A DNA stretch of 39,535 bases from positions 1 to 39,535 of the forward strand of contig NZ_JAMDGY010000118.1 in assembly GCF_028656955.1 (NCBI RefSeq), given 5' to 3'. The DNA comes from Pseudomonas fontis. Its GTDB lineage: Bacteria; Pseudomonadota; Gammaproteobacteria; Pseudomonadales; Pseudomonadaceae. The translations under genes were made by a program, and so were the position numbers. This document shows, piece after piece, positions 8,623-17,400 of the stretch. Every line of letters begins with the position of its first letter. The first letter of the stretch is position 1. Below the pieces are notes generated by a model, which ran no database searches, had not been told where the DNA came from, and saw only the letters and a program-made list of their open reading frames with translations.

Positions 8623-9315
8623 ATGAGCAAGAACGTTCTGGTGGTGCTGACCAATACCGCCAAGTATCCGGACCTCAAGCGCGCTACAGGCCTGTGGCTG
8701 GGCGAAGCGGTCCATTTCGTCGAAAAGATCGAAAAAGCCGGCTACAAGGTCGACTACGTCAGCCCGGCTGGGGGATATGTGCCGATTGACCCGCACAGCC
8801 TGAGCATGGCCCAGGACATCGACTGGGCCTGGTACAACAACAAGGCCTTCATGAACCGCCTGGGCACCACGCTCAGGCCCGAGCAGGTCAAGGCCAGCGA
8901 CTACAAGGCAATTTATTACACCGGCGGGCATGGCGTGATCTGGGATTTCCCCGGCAGCAGCGGCCTGCAAACCCTGGCCCGGCAGATCTTCGAGGCCGGT
9001 GGCGTGGTCAGTTCGGTCTGCCATGGCGCGGTGGGCCTGCTCAATATCAAGCTCAGCGACAATTCGCTGCTGCTCAAGGGCCGTGAAGTTACCGGTTTCT
9101 CCAATATCGAGGAGCAGCTGGCCGAACTGGACAAGGTTGTGCCCTACCTCACCGAGAACGAATTGGTCGCCCGCGGTGGCATCTACCGCAAGGCCGATGA
9201 CCCCTGGAAGGAATTTGCCATCGTGGACCAGTTGGAGGGGCGCCTGATCACCGGGCAAAACCCTGCCTCAGGTGGCAAGGTTGCCGAATTGGTGCTCAAG
9301 ACCCTGGGTAGTTGA
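8623..9315 (+). CDS. DJ-1/PfpI (Hsp31-like) family protein
   Basis: A 230-aa protein starting at ATG 8623 with AAGGAG (8610-8615) 7 nt upstream. The fold is class I glutamine amidotransferase-like, with the nucleophile elbow 'SSVCHGAVGLL' (Cys133-His134) and upstream Glu28 ('GEAV'), the trio typical of Hsp31/glyoxalase III-type members. Other shared landmarks are 'TGGHGVIWDFP' and the end 'LITGQNPASGG', which resembles yeast Hsp31 ('LVTGVNPAS'). Family members detoxify methylglyoxal without glutathione or act as stress chaperones; which applies here cannot be settled from sequence. No signal peptide is seen, so it is cytoplasmic. It is divergent from the deaminase gene across a 149-bp gap and monocistronic by appearance. 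Confidence 0.87.
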   Translation: MSKNVLVVLTNTAKYPDLKRATGLWLGEAVHFVEKIEKAGYKVDYVSPAGGYVPIDPHSLSMAQDIDWAWYNNKAFMNRLGTTLRPEQVKASDYKAIYYTGGHGVIWDFPGSSGLQTLARQIFEAGGVVSSVCHGAVGLLNIKLSDNSLLLKGREVTGFSNIEEQLAELDKVVPYLTENELVARGGIYRKADDPWKEFAIVDQLEGRLITGQNPASGGKVAELVLKTLGS

Positions 9316-9465
9316 AACGCTGCAGCGACTGTCGACGCTGCGACCGATAGCACAGCCTCAGTCTCTGTTTCCGACAGGAACACCCTACGTCACTCACTTA
9401 TGCTGGGCGGCAACAGTCCGGGCCCCCACGGGTACCGGGCTTCGCCCCGTCGACATAGGTGAATC

Positions 9466-10278
9466 ATGCCCCCTCATAAACTGCGTGCAGGTCGCGTCTT
9501 GCTTGAATTGCTGGTCACCCTGCTGATCGGCCTGACCCCGGTCGGCTGCGGCTTGCTGATTGTGGTCTGGCAGGTGGACAAGCAACTGGAGGAAGCAGCC
9601 GAGGTGGCGCTGCGCGAGACGCTGCACAACGCCGATGGCATCCTCGATGAAATGCATGCTGCCAGTGCCAACGTCATCAACCTGACCGACTTCCCCTGTG
9701 AAAAGGCCCTGCCCAGGTTGCGCACCGAGGTGGTGCTGCACCCGGACCTGCGCTCTTTGGTCCTGGTCCGGGAAAACCGTGCGTACTGCAGCACACTGCA
9801 TGGTGAGTCGCAAATAATCGTCGACCCAGGCAACTACTTCAATCAGCGCCTGCGCCTTGAGCCCGGCAACTCGGTCACGCCAGACTCGGCAGTGCTCTAC
9901 TACCGCCTTCAGGAATACCCGGTCGGGGTGCTGGCCTTGTCCGATGGCAAACACCTGCAGGCCATCCTCGACCGCATCATGGCCAAGGTGACACTGGTCA
10001 TGCAGTTCGGTGATACCTACCTGTGGCGCGATGGCATCGTTGCTGCGGACGACTTGCCGAACCATCAGGAACAGCACGTTTTGGCGGTCTCCAGCAAATA
10101 TGGCTACACCGTGCACGCCGGCTACCCGGACGGCCACACGGTGAAAGAGACGATCGCCAATGTGAAGCAGGTGCTGCCCTCGGTGCTGCTGGTGGGCATG
10201 ATGACCTCGGCGGCGGCGTACTGGGCGATGTTCCGCAATGGCCGGCGGCCGAGCCTGGCGCCTTCGCGCATGGGCTAG
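9466..10278 (+). CDS. Stand-alone CSS-motif periplasmic sensor lacking an EAL domain
   Basis: A 270-aa protein. A first membrane helix covers about residues 13-35. A periplasmic domain follows, with Cys78 ('DFPCEKAL') and Cys108 ('AYCSTLHG'). A second helix covers about 240-262, and the protein stops after a short basic tail. This is the architecture of the CSS-motif sensory domain normally fused to an EAL c-di-GMP phosphodiesterase. From memory, in E. coli PdeC two periplasmic cysteines the same 30 residues apart form a DsbA-controlled disulfide. Here the motif reads C-S-T instead of C-S-S and no EAL coding sequence follows: the frame ends at 10278 and the next gene is DUF2970. It could be a redox-sensing subunit acting in trans, or a decayed phosphodiesterase. 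The reading frame is intact, which favours a retained function. Confidence 0.8.
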   Translation: MPPHKLRAGRVLLELLVTLLIGLTPVGCGLLIVVWQVDKQLEEAAEVALRETLHNADGILDEMHAASANVINLTDFPCEKALPRLRTEVVLHPDLRSLVLVRENRAYCSTLHGESQIIVDPGNYFNQRLRLEPGNSVTPDSAVLYYRLQEYPVGVLALSDGKHLQAILDRIMAKVTLVMQFGDTYLWRDGIVAADDLPNHQEQHVLAVSSKYGYTVHAGYPDGHTVKETIANVKQVLPSVLLVGMMTSAAAYWAMFRNGRRPSLAPSRMG

Positions 10279-10347
10279 GCGATCATGCCGGCCCAACTGG
10301 ACAGCGGGGTCTACACTCAAGGGCGAGCCCTACCTCAGGAGCCCCTC

Positions 10348-10566
10348 ATGGACGACCCCATTCAAGGCAAGCCACCGACGTTCTGGCAGATGCTGCAAAG
10401 TGTTCTCGCTGCGGCGTTTGGCGTACAGACCGGCAAGAACCGTGCTCGCGACTTCAATCATGGCAAGGCCAGCCATTTCATCGCATTGGGCACCCTGTTC
10501 ACCCTGCTGTTCATCCTTGCATTGGTGGGCCTGGTGCAGCTGGCCATGCACCTCACCGCCCCCTGA
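10348..10566 (+). CDS. DUF2970 small membrane protein
   Basis: A 72-aa protein starting at ATG 10348 with CAGGAG (10336-10341) 6 nt upstream; a longer in-frame start at 10285 lacks a ribosome site. The N-terminal part ('PTFWQMLQSVLAAAFGVQ', then 'NRARDFNHG') and one C-terminal helix ('FIALGTLFTLLFILALVGLVQLAM') match the DUF2970 family, common small inner-membrane proteins of proteobacteria with no known function. It begins 69 bp after the CSS-sensor stop on the same strand, so the two may be co-transcribed. A strong hairpin terminator follows at once. Confidence 0.85.
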   Translation: MDDPIQGKPPTFWQMLQSVLAAAFGVQTGKNRARDFNHGKASHFIALGTLFTLLFILALVGLVQLAMHLTAP

Positions 10567-10573
10567 AACGCAA

Positions 10574-10604
10574 ACCGCCCGCAGATATCCATTCTGCGGG
10601 CGGT
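10574..10604. terminator. Hairpin terminator between convergent genes
   Basis: A 12-bp perfect stem (ACCGCCCGCAGA, 10574-10585, pairing with 10593-10604) has a 7-nt loop and is followed by ACTCATTTT on the plus strand. It ends the DUF2970 transcript. It also lies beyond the stop of the minus-strand 37-codon gene and could serve both, though the minus-strand side has no T-run. Confidence 0.75.
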
Positions 10605-10628
10605 ACTCATTTTACCCATCGCGTGATG

Positions 10629-10742
10629 TCACTGATGGCTGACCCAGTACACGGCCGTCACGACCACCAGGATGATCAGACAGAGTATCGCCCAGGCATC
10701 GACACTACTGTCACTCTTACCCGCTTTGGTTGGATTACCCAT
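10629..10742 (-). CDS. 37-residue single-helix membrane peptide
   Basis: A short open frame below usual ORF cut-offs: ATG at 10742, TGA at 10629-10631, 37 aa. AAGAGG lies 7 nt before the ATG. The peptide starts polar and basic ('MGNPTKAGKSDSSVD') and continues as one hydrophobic helix ('AWAILCLIILVVVTAVYWV') ending in 'SHQ', so an N-in single-pass inner-membrane protein is likely. It faces the DUF2970 gene across the 10574-10604 hairpin. Many pseudomonads carry small proteins of this shape, but I do not recognise a family and no function can be given. Confidence rests on the good ribosome site, the sensible topology and the terminator placement. Confidence 0.6.
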   Translation of the reverse strand: MGNPTKAGKSDSSVDAWAILCLIILVVVTAVYWVSHQ

Positions 10743-10842
10743 TGCATCGCCTCTTGTAGTGGTTATGGGAATGCATGTCACCCGTAGCAGTTAAGTTCAG
10801 CAAAGCCCTTTGCTCAAGCAGGGTCTTTACGCAGTTCGTCGG

Positions 10843-11925
10843 TTAATACTGCACCGGGCCGATCAGGAAGGGATAACGGTAATCCGCGCCCTTGCCCTCG
10901 GCACTGTACTGTTTGAAGTTCACCCCGTAGTTGGCCTGCTGCTCAAGCTTGAGCCAGCGCCGGGCCTTTTGCTCATCGATCAGTTGCAGCACCGGCACCT
11001 GGTGGTCGTGCTGGCCATCGCGGTTGATCGGCAGGCCCAGCGCATCGTCATGCAGCAGCACCATGGCCCAGCCACCCAGCGAGAAATGACCGCCAACCAG
11101 CACGCTCAGGCGCCCGTCGACCCGCGCCTGCAAGGCCGCTGGCGAGCTGTTCACCGCACTGAAAAAGACATCCTTGCCGGGTTGGTGCCCATGTTCGGTG
11201 AATGCCTGCATGGCGCCGAAGGCCATTTCGTCGTTGGCCGACCACACCAGTTGGGTGTTCGGGTAGCGCTCAAGCAACAACTGGGTCTGCTCATACGCCC
11301 GCTGCTTGCCCCAACCGCCATACACCACCTGACGCAACGCCACCTCGGGGTGCTCGGCCAGGGCCCGGCGCATGCCCTGCTCGCGCTGTTGCGAGACCGG
11401 GGTGTTCTTCAGTCCGGAAAACGCCAGCAACTCGACGCCCTGCTCGCGCGCCTTGGCCGGCAACTGCGCGATCAGGGCGGTCAAGGTCTGGTAGCCGGCG
11501 TCTTCGTCATTGCCGGTAAGGGTGCCCAGCAGCGGCGGGTAGCGCTCGGGATGGCTGCTGATCATCTGCGTCTGGTCCTCGGTCAGGCCGTTGTTGACCA
11601 GGAACAGCTTGACCCCGCTGCCGCGTGACAGCCGGATGATCTCCGGGGCGATGTACTGTTCATTGACCAGCACCAGGTAGTCCGGGCGTTGCGGGCCTTC
11701 AAACACTTCACGCGCCTGGCGCAGCGCCAGCGTCGGCTCGCGTTCGCTGTATTTCACCGTCAGCGGCATGCCCAGCGCACGCGCGGCGCTCTGCATGAAC
11801 TGCGTATAGCTGACCCAGAACGTCTCGTCGGAATAGCCCGGGTTGAGGAACACCACCGATGCAGCCTGGGCCTGCGCCATCCATGGCAGCGTCAGGCAAA
11901 GGGTGCGGCACAAGGCCTTGAGCAT
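10843..11925 (-). CDS. Periplasmic substrate-binding protein (RbsB/LacI-like fold), orphan
   Basis: A 360-aa protein with an N-terminal signal peptide ('MLKALCRTLCLTLPWMAQAQA') and likely cleavage near residue 21. The mature part is a periplasmic binding protein type 1 fold: 'VVFLNPGYSDETFWVSYTQF' at the start, 'GTLTGNDEDAGY' in the hinge region and 'VWSANDEMAFGAMQAF', which matches the 'NDxMAxGA' sugar-binding protein signature. GGAG lies 9 nt upstream of the ATG. No permease or ATPase gene is next to it, so it may feed a distant transporter or present a ligand to a membrane sensor kinase or diguanylate cyclase. The ligand is unknown; sugar or autoinducer-like molecules are usual for the fold. 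It is divergent from cysI. Confidence 0.85.
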   Translation of the reverse strand: MLKALCRTLCLTLPWMAQAQAASVVFLNPGYSDETFWVSYTQFMQSAARALGMPLTVKYSEREPTLALRQAREVFEGPQRPDYLVLVNEQYIAPEIIRLSRGSGVKLFLVNNGLTEDQTQMISSHPERYPPLLGTLTGNDEDAGYQTLTALIAQLPAKAREQGVELLAFSGLKNTPVSQQREQGMRRALAEHPEVALRQVVYGGWGKQRAYEQTQLLLERYPNTQLVWSANDEMAFGAMQAFTEHGHQPGKDVFFSAVNSSPAALQARVDGRLSVLVGGHFSLGGWAMVLLHDDALGLPINRDGQHDHQVPVLQLIDEQKARRWLKLEQQANYGVNFKQYSAEGKGADYRYPFLIGPVQY

Positions 11926-12025
11926 GCGGGTTCGCTCCAGCGGTTAAAACGCCCGATTATAACCGGCTCACGCCCGCAAACAGCTAAACGCAAGCCAGTC
12001 TCACTTAGTCCAAACAGTTCTTTTC

Positions 12026-12053
12026 ATATGCAAAAACATCACTTTTGCGCATA
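12026..12053. promoter_or_regulatory. AT-rich dyad in the cysI upstream region
   Basis: In the 217-bp gap between the divergent binding-protein gene and cysI, GCAAAA (12030-12035) and TTTTGC (12043-12048) form an inverted repeat with a 7-nt spacer, with partial outer symmetry (TAT...ATA). The local AT-richness and position 90-117 bp before the cysI ATG suit an activator site. CysB is the natural candidate for a sulfur-assimilation gene, but its site is too degenerate to recognise, so the regulator is inference. Confidence 0.35.
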
Positions 12054-12142
12054 AACGCAAACTGCTATCGTGCCTTCGCTCCGCACCGGAGTGCGCGGCC
12101 GTGCGCGCGATTAGCTGCAAGCAGCCTGAGAACAGGACCACT

Positions 12143-13801
12143 ATGTACGTATACGACGAGTACGATCAGCGGATCATCGAGGACCGCGTCAAGCAGTTCC
12201 GGGATCAGACCCGACGCTACCTGGCCGGCGAGCTGAGCGAAGAAGAGTTCCGCCCCCTGCGCCTGCAAAATGGCCTCTATATCCAACGTTTCGCCCCGAT
12301 GTTGCGGGTTGCCGTGCCCTATGGCCAGCTGACCTCGCGACAAACCCGGATGCTGGCGAAGATCGCACGCGACTATGACAAGGGCTACGCCCACATCAGT
12401 ACCCGTCAGAACGTGCAGTACAACTGGCCGGCACTGGAAGACATCCCAGAAATTCTAGCTGAGCTGGCCACCGTGCAGATGCACGCCATCCAGACCAGCG
12501 GCAACTGCCTGCGCAACGTCACCACCGACCAGTTCGCCGGCGTGGCCGCCGACGAAGTGATCGATCCGCGCCCCTGGTGCGAGATCGTCCGTCAGTGGAC
12601 CACCTTCCACCCGGAATTCGCCTACCTGCCGCGCAAGTTCAAGATCGCCATCAACGGTGCCTCCAGCGACCGCGCGGCCATCGAAGTGCATGACATCGGC
12701 CTGGAGCCGGTGCACAACGCTGCGGGCGAGCTGGGTTTCCGCGTACTGGTCGGTGGCGGCCTGGGCCGTACCCCGGTGGTCGGCGCCTTCATCAACGAGT
12801 TCCTGCCATGGCAGGACCTGCTGAGCTACCTGGACGCCATCCTGCGCGTGTACAACCGTTACGGTCGCCGTGACAACAAGTACAAGGCGCGGATCAAGAT
12901 CCTGGTCAAGGCCCTGACCCCGGACGTGTTCGCCGAGAAGGTCGAGGCCGAAATGGCTCACCTGCGTGGCGGCAGCACTACCCTGACCGAAGCCGAGGTG
13001 CACCGCGTTGCCAAGCACTTCGTCGACCCCGAGTACCTGGCGCTGAGCAACCTCGACAGCGAGCTGGATGCCCTGAACAACGAGCACCCAGGCTTCGCCC
13101 GCTGGCGCACGCGCAACACCCTGGCGCACAAGAAGCCGGGCTATGTCGCCGTGACCCTGTCGCTCAAGCCTACCGGCGTCGCCCCGGGCGACCTGACCGA
13201 CAAGCAGCTGGATGCGGTCGCCGACCTCGCCGAGCGCTACAGCTTCGGCCAGCTGCGCACCTCCCACGAGCAGAACATCATCCTTGCCGACGTCGAACAG
13301 CGCCAGTTGCATGCGCTGTGGCTGGAACTGCGTGAAGGCGGCTTCGCCACGCCGAACATCGGCCTGCTGACCGACATCATCTGCTGCCCGGGTGGTGACT
13401 TCTGCTCCCTGGCCAACGCCAAGTCGATACCGATTGCCGAATCCATCCAGCGTCGTTTCGACAACCTGGACTACCTGTTCGACATCGGCGAGCTGGACCT
13501 GAACATCTCCGGCTGCATGAACGCCTGTGGTCACCACCACGTCGGCCACATCGGCATCCTCGGGGTGGACAAGAAAGGCGAAGAGTTCTACCAGGTATCC
13601 CTGGGTGGCAGCGCCAGCCGTGATGCCAGCCTGGGCAAGATCCTCGGCCCCTCGTTCGCCCAGGACGCCATGCCGGACGTGATCGAGAAGCTGATCAACG
13701 TGTACGTCGAAAAACGTACCGAAGACGAGCGCTTCATCGACACCTACCAACGTATTGGCATCGACCCCTTCAAGGAGCGCGTCTATGCAGCGAATCATTA
13801 A
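12143..13801 (+). CDS. cysI: Sulfite (nitrite/sulfite) reductase hemoprotein
   Basis: A 552-aa assimilatory sulfite reductase hemoprotein, reducing sulfite to sulfide with six electrons for cysteine synthesis. The siroheme/4Fe-4S cysteines are Cys415-x5-Cys421 ('CPGGDFC') and Cys458-x3-Cys462 ('CMNAC'). Ferredoxin-like half-domains are seen in 'PYGQLTSRQTRMLAKIA' and 'KHFVDPEYLAL'; 'STRQNVQYNW' and 'RNVTTDQFAG' are siroheme/substrate-pocket segments. Start ATG 12143 (AGGA 5 nt before) is preferred to the in-frame ATG 12101 because the protein family begins 'MYVYDEYD'. No flavoprotein subunit gene is adjacent, as is usual in pseudomonads, where another electron donor is used. The stop overlaps the start of the DUF934 gene by 17 bp. 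Confidence 0.95.
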   Translation: MYVYDEYDQRIIEDRVKQFRDQTRRYLAGELSEEEFRPLRLQNGLYIQRFAPMLRVAVPYGQLTSRQTRMLAKIARDYDKGYAHISTRQNVQYNWPALEDIPEILAELATVQMHAIQTSGNCLRNVTTDQFAGVAADEVIDPRPWCEIVRQWTTFHPEFAYLPRKFKIAINGASSDRAAIEVHDIGLEPVHNAAGELGFRVLVGGGLGRTPVVGAFINEFLPWQDLLSYLDAILRVYNRYGRRDNKYKARIKILVKALTPDVFAEKVEAEMAHLRGGSTTLTEAEVHRVAKHFVDPEYLALSNLDSELDALNNEHPGFARWRTRNTLAHKKPGYVAVTLSLKPTGVAPGDLTDKQLDAVADLAERYSFGQLRTSHEQNIILADVEQRQLHALWLELREGGFATPNIGLLTDIICCPGGDFCSLANAKSIPIAESIQRRFDNLDYLFDIGELDLNISGCMNACGHHHVGHIGILGVDKKGEEFYQVSLGGSASRDASLGKILGPSFAQDAMPDVIEKLINVYVEKRTEDERFIDTYQRIGIDPFKERVYAANH

Positions 13802-14279
13802 GAACAACCAGATCGTCGACGAAACCTGGCACCTGCTGCCCAAGGACGTGACCCTGGAGCAACTGAGCAACTGCGACGACTACATCGTGCCGTTGCAGCT
13901 GTGGCGCGAACACGCCCATGCCCTCAAGGCCCGCGATGGCGGCCTGGGCGTGTGGCTGGACAGCGACGAGGAAGCCGAGGAAATCGGTGACCAGGTGGGC
14001 AACTTCCAGGTCATCGCGCTGAACTTCCCGGCCTTCACCGACGGGCGCAACTACTCCAATGCGCGCCTGCTGCGTGACCGCTACCAGTTCAAGGGTGAGC
14101 TGCGCGCGATTGGCGACATCTTGCGCGACCAGCTGTTCTACCTGGCCCGCTGCGGTTTCGACGCCTTCGCCATTCGCGCCGACAAGGACCCGGAAGAAGC
14201 CCTGCAAAGCCTGCAGGACTTCTCCGTGACCTACCAGGCCGCCACTGACGAGCCGCTGCCGCTGTTCCGCCGGCGCTAA
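13785..14279 (+). CDS. DUF934 protein, sulfite-reductase partner
   Basis: A 164-aa protein starting at ATG 13785 inside the end of cysI, with AAGGAG at 13772-13777. It shows the DUF934 features 'VPLQLWREH', 'GVWLDSDEEAEE', 'VIALNFPAFTDGRNYSNARLLRDR', 'RAIGDILRDQLFYLARCGF' and the C-terminal 'PLPLFRRR'. The family is nearly always encoded directly behind ferredoxin-dependent-type sulfite reductases. It is thought to take part in assimilatory sulfate reduction, but the exact role (assembly, electron transfer or stability) is not established. The 17-bp overlap indicates translational coupling with CysI. A long symmetrical terminator closes the pair. Confidence 0.93.
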   Translation: MQRIIKNNQIVDETWHLLPKDVTLEQLSNCDDYIVPLQLWREHAHALKARDGGLGVWLDSDEEAEEIGDQVGNFQVIALNFPAFTDGRNYSNARLLRDRYQFKGELRAIGDILRDQLFYLARCGFDAFAIRADKDPEEALQSLQDFSVTYQAATDEPLPLFRRR

Positions 14280-14291
14280 GCGTTGGGTTGA

Positions 14292-14332
14292 GCAAAAGGC
14301 CCCGTTCGCAGGTTGCGAACGGGGCCTTTTGC
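14292..14332. terminator. Long bidirectional hairpin terminator
   Basis: Two perfectly complementary 19-nt arms (14292-14310 and 14314-14332) have a 3-nt loop. The stem includes AAAAGGCCCCGTTCGCA, so each direction ends in four T residues after a GC-rich stem. It lies just after the DUF934 stop and 84 bp beyond the end of the convergent giant gene, so it can stop transcription from both sides. Confidence 0.88.
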
Positions 14333-14416
14333 ATTTCAGCGGTTGAGGTCCGGTATTTTCGGGCTCGCATTCGAATGCTGCGCGGGTGGCGGTCCCACCT
14401 CCTCAACCCTGCCGGC

Positions 14417-17400
14417 TCACGGCATCAACACATGCCCCGGCACACTGTTCCAGCGCTCCGCCGTCAGCAGTTCGATCAAACGCTGCTCTTCCACCTGCCG
14501 ACGCTCGGAAATCGTGGTGGTCTGGCTCAGGAAGCTGCCCTCAGGCATGTGTTCCTTGTCCCGTTCCAACGCTTCCAAACGCAGGTGATAAGGGTTGTTC
14601 AACGCCTCGAAACGCTCGCGGTACTGCTGCTTGAGGTAGACCGCCCAGAACTCGCGGGTGGCAATCGCCTGCTTCAATGCCTGCGGTGTTTCCCCGGCGA
14701 GCACCTCAAGCCTGGCCGCCTCGGCCTGCGCCGCCGTGACATGGGCCAAGCGGCGAAACAGCATATGCCCCGGCTGCCCCGGCAACTGCAAGGCCTCAGC
14801 CAACTGCACCCGATAGGCCAGGCGCACTTCCACTTCATCAACTTCCTGGCCGGCCGCCACACGCTCGGCAATATCACGCAGGGCAATGCGTTCGACGCTG
14901 TCCAGCCGCGCCAAGCCCCGCGCCAGCTCCATCAACGCGCCCTCGGAAGCGGGCTGGGTGGCGTGGGTGAGGGCTTCGCGCACCAATTGACGCACCTCCA
15001 GCTGGCTGAACACCAGCACCACCCCGTCACCACAGGTTTCGGGGTGCGCGGCGGCCTCGAACAACGAAGCGCGCAGTATGCTGTCTTCGCTCGCCGCCGC
15101 CAGCAGGCGCCAGACCCGCTGCTTGAGCTCGGGGTAAGCGCGCTGGAAGTCCGCGGTCTGGCGCAGATCATTGAGCAGTTGGAAGAAATCCTGTGCCCCA
15201 GGCTCAGCAATCAAGCCATTCCACAGGGCCTGCGCCTGCCCGGGCAGGCCCTCTTTGGCACCGACCAACCACGGCGCTGCCTGGGCTTCGGGGGACAGTG
15301 TTTCAGCCAGGTGAGCCTGTTGCAGCGCTGGCAACACGCCCATCGAAATGCCGGTACGTCGGCTGTAGAGGGCCAGTGCAGACAGGCTGGGTGGGCTCAA
15401 GGGGTTACCGGTCAGGAAGGTCGCCCGGTTGATCCGGTCAATCGCCGGCGCCTGCTGCGCGGTGGCCTCCAGCAGTTGCGCTGGTAGCGTGGTGATATGG
15501 TTTTCGCGCAGGTCCAGCGCCTCCAGCCGGGTCAACTCGAACACCCCCGGCGGCCAGCTAGCAATCCCGGTGCGGCGCAACATCAGGCCGCGCAGTTGCC
15601 GCATCGCCGACACGTCCGGCAGCAGGCCTAATGGGTTGCCATTGAGCTCCAGTACCTTGAGGTTGTGTAGGCGCGAGAGGCTGGCTGCCGATTCGGCATC
15701 CAGGACAATGCCGTTGTTTTGCAGGTGCAGCTTAGTCAGCCCGGCCATTTCACCAATCGCCAGCGGCAGGCGAGTGAGGCGATTGTTGCTCAGGCTCAGC
15801 CAGCGCAGTTTGGGGAACGCCTGTAGAAAGTCTCCAGGCACCTCGCTCAGGCGCATGCGACCCAGGCGCAGCTCCGCCACATGGGCGAAGTTGCCGGGCA
15901 GCGGCGGCAGGCTGTCCAACTCGCGGCCGCCCAGGTCCAGCTTGAACCCGACGAGGCGGCCGTCCCCGGTCACCACCTGTTCCGTCTGTCGACGCCAGCA
16001 CGCTTCGACGGTTGTCGCCGCCTGCCGCCGTGCCTCAAGCAAGCGCCGCCCTAGCGGCCCCACCTGTTGCCACTCGGGGCCCGCTACCCAACGGGTGAGC
16101 GTGCTGCGCAACTGCGTAAGCTCGCCTCGTTGCTGCTCCAGCCAGACCGGCAATTGTGCATCAGCAACCCCAAGGCCATCGAGAAACGCATTGACCTGGG
16201 CAACGCTCATCTGCGGATAGAGTTCCTGCACGGCACCAATCATTGCCTTGCCACGGATTCCGCCAACTGCGCCGCGCCCACTCAGGGGATAGCCACGCAC
16301 GCCCTCCTCCAGGCCCTGTGGTGCCTTGAACCAGGTGTTGCGCGGGCGCAATTGCAGTACCTTGCGAGCGCCCTCACGGTCATTGGTTGCGGCGCGTGCC
16401 AATATCTGTTGCAACTGCGCCGGTTGGTCGATAGCGATGCCCAGAGCTGCTCGCTGGTCATCCGGCAATGCATGCAGGATCGCCGCCGGCAGGCGCTCTT
16501 CGCCCGCCAGGGCATTGCCGTCGGCGTCGTGCGCCTGGTAACCGTTCGGGCCGCGCACCAGGTATTTGCGCTGTGCAGCGCTCGCCTCGCCGACGCTGTC
16601 GAGCAGGGCCCCCTGAACGTGGAATGCGCGAACTTCCAGGCGAATATCGGCGTGCCAGCCCGGCAATTTCTGCAACCCACCGAGCAGCAGGCGCCGAGTA
16701 TCAGCGGTGTCCGGATACCCCAGCAGCAAACTTTCGCAAGCCCGGTTCAGGCGCAGCTCTTCGAGCAGCCCACGGGCCTGCTCGGCCAGGCGCAGTGGTA
16801 CCCGTGGCGGGGTCGCCAGCAGTTGTTCATGTTCAAGCTGATCGGCTGCACGTAGCAGCGCGTTGGCAGCGCGCCATGGCAACCCCGGGAAGTCCCGACG
16901 TAGCGCCTGCATCGCTGGCTGCGCGGGGGCGATTTCACTGGCATGCAGGCTGTCGAAAACCAGCGCGGGGTTCGCCTGGGCGAAGTCGCTGTAGGCCGCG
17001 CGCAACTGCTGCACCCGGTCTTCACCGGCAGCGGCCAGATAGGGGCCGATCAGGGCTTTCTGTTCGCGCTCCTGCAGCAATGCCAGCAGCTCGGGCATGT
17101 AGCTGCCTTCACTCAGTTGCGCCGCGCTGATCAGCAACCTGCGCTCCTCACTCGCGCGGGCAACCCCATAACTAACGCCTTCGACCACCTCCAGCACAAC
17201 ACCGGATGGCCAGCCGGGCATGTGCGTGAGCAACGCCAGCGGCACCTCGGTGGCCGCCGGTGGCAGCAACGGTCCATGACGCAACAGTGGCTGCAGCTCA
17301 CGAACCTGGGCATGCAGACGCCAACGCATCAGGCTCTCGTCGAGCAACGCCGGCAGCGGCTCGGCGTTGACGTGCAAACGGCGCAACCGCGCATCGTCGA

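Noticed and set aside
10799..10814. Palindrome AGCAAAGCCCTTTGCT downstream of the binding-protein gene
   Set aside because: The loop is only two bases and no T-run follows on the minus strand, so I would not call it a terminator.
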